Positions 63,761-64,000 of a stretch of DNA of 64,000 nt are shown in pieces; the first letter of the stretch is position 1; every line of letters begins with the position of its first letter. Under the pieces are notes generated by a model that saw only the letters and a list, made by a program, of their open reading frames with translations, was not told where the DNA came from and searched no databases. The position numbers were made by a program, and so were the translations under genes. Location: positions 38,098 to 102,097 of the forward strand of contig JBGCGC010000040.1 of NCBI GenBank assembly GCA_045110475.1, in the 5' to 3' direction. The stretch is from Granulosicoccus sp045110475 (GTDB lineage: Bacteria > Pseudomonadota > Gammaproteobacteria > Granulosicoccales > Granulosicoccaceae).

Positions 63761-64000
63761 TTACGCAGCTGATTGCAGCGGGTCCAACCCGAGCCTGGCA
63801 GCCATAGCAACCAGGGCATCTATTGTCATTTTATCTATGCGTCCGTTGCATACATCATTTACACGAGTTCGTTGAACTTGCATTAATTCAGCTGCAGCAC
63901 TCTGTGTTAACCCAGCTTGCTCTATGTGATCAATAATTGCGTTCATCAATTTTGATTTAAGACGAAGTTGCATTGCATCGGCTGGATCGTCCGCCATATC
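63761..64000 (-). CDS. Xre-family helix-turn-helix protein, antitoxin-like (5' partial)
   Basis: The visible 78 residues form an HTH_37-type regulator: LMNAIIDHIEQAGLTQSAAAE, MQVQRTRVNDVCNGRIDKMTI, DALVAMAARLGL. Relatives usually have 10 to 20 more residues ahead of 'ADDPADAMQLRLKSKLM', and the frame stays open to the right edge, so the true start is probably outside. Such proteins are often antitoxins of HigBA-like pairs, in which case a RelE-fold toxin gene would sit just beyond the window. Confidence 0.8.
   Translation of the reverse strand, partial: DMADDPADAMQLRLKSKLMNAIIDHIEQAGLTQSAAAELMQVQRTRVNDVCNGRIDKMTIDALVAMAARLGLDPLQSAA

Overview
The window reads as chromosome of a free-living Gram-negative bacterium, most likely a marine-type gammaproteobacterium. 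The supporting genes are a BolA with the long C-terminal tail, Slt, MinCDE, a 16-strand-type porin, several lipoproteins with clear lipoboxes, AsmA, Tat signals and PpiC. I cannot name the genus from sequence alone. No tRNA, rRNA, CRISPR array or intact insertion sequence was seen.

Layout. 0-16.4 kb is ordinary chromosome: a ClC channel end, metY plus a hydrolase, adk, a small methyltransferase, trhO, slt, bolA, two lipoprotein esterases flanking a 1099-residue AsmA-like protein, a BON lipoprotein and a large metallophosphoesterase. 16.4-30.9 kb is a glycan-flavoured block: five glycosyltransferases, two related NodB-like deacetylases, a GNAT enzyme, and a four-gene Yej-type oligopeptide ABC importer in the middle. 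30.9-36.5 kb continues on the same strand with a DUF3095 protein, a YcaO enzyme, its partner TfuA, a gluzincin metallopeptidase and a 160-residue protein ending in seven perfect SGGRV pentapeptides. From 19.5 to 36.5 kb every gene is on the + strand with overlaps or short gaps, so much of it could be one or two long operons.

36.8-44.8 kb is rich in cyclic-nucleotide genes: a membrane class III cyclase, a soluble cyclase with TolB-like and TPR domains, a stand-alone cNMP-binding protein, and an odd ABC exporter with a degenerate, expanded ATPase domain and a C-terminal cNMP domain. Then come a porin, minCDE, dinB, a GGDEF-EAL protein and a three-gene overlapping ppiC operon. Next are a chemoreceptor next to a Tat-exported binding protein and a 12-helix membrane protein. 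The last 4.5 kb is AT-richer and accessory in feel, with DinB-fold, DUF4440, GNAT, aminoglycoside-phosphotransferase-like and Xre genes and an IS4-type transposase remnant.

The best candidate for an undescribed system is the YcaO-TfuA-metallopeptidase-SGGRV set. YcaO with TfuA is the known pairing for backbone thioamidation. No cyclodehydratase partner or azoline dehydrogenase is present. The nearby repeat protein has the look of a multi-core RiPP precursor whose repeat is held at the amino-acid level while its codons have drifted. The peptidase could mature it, the degenerate cNMP-regulated ABC protein or the Yej-type system could move it, and the cyclases could control it. These links are inferences from position.
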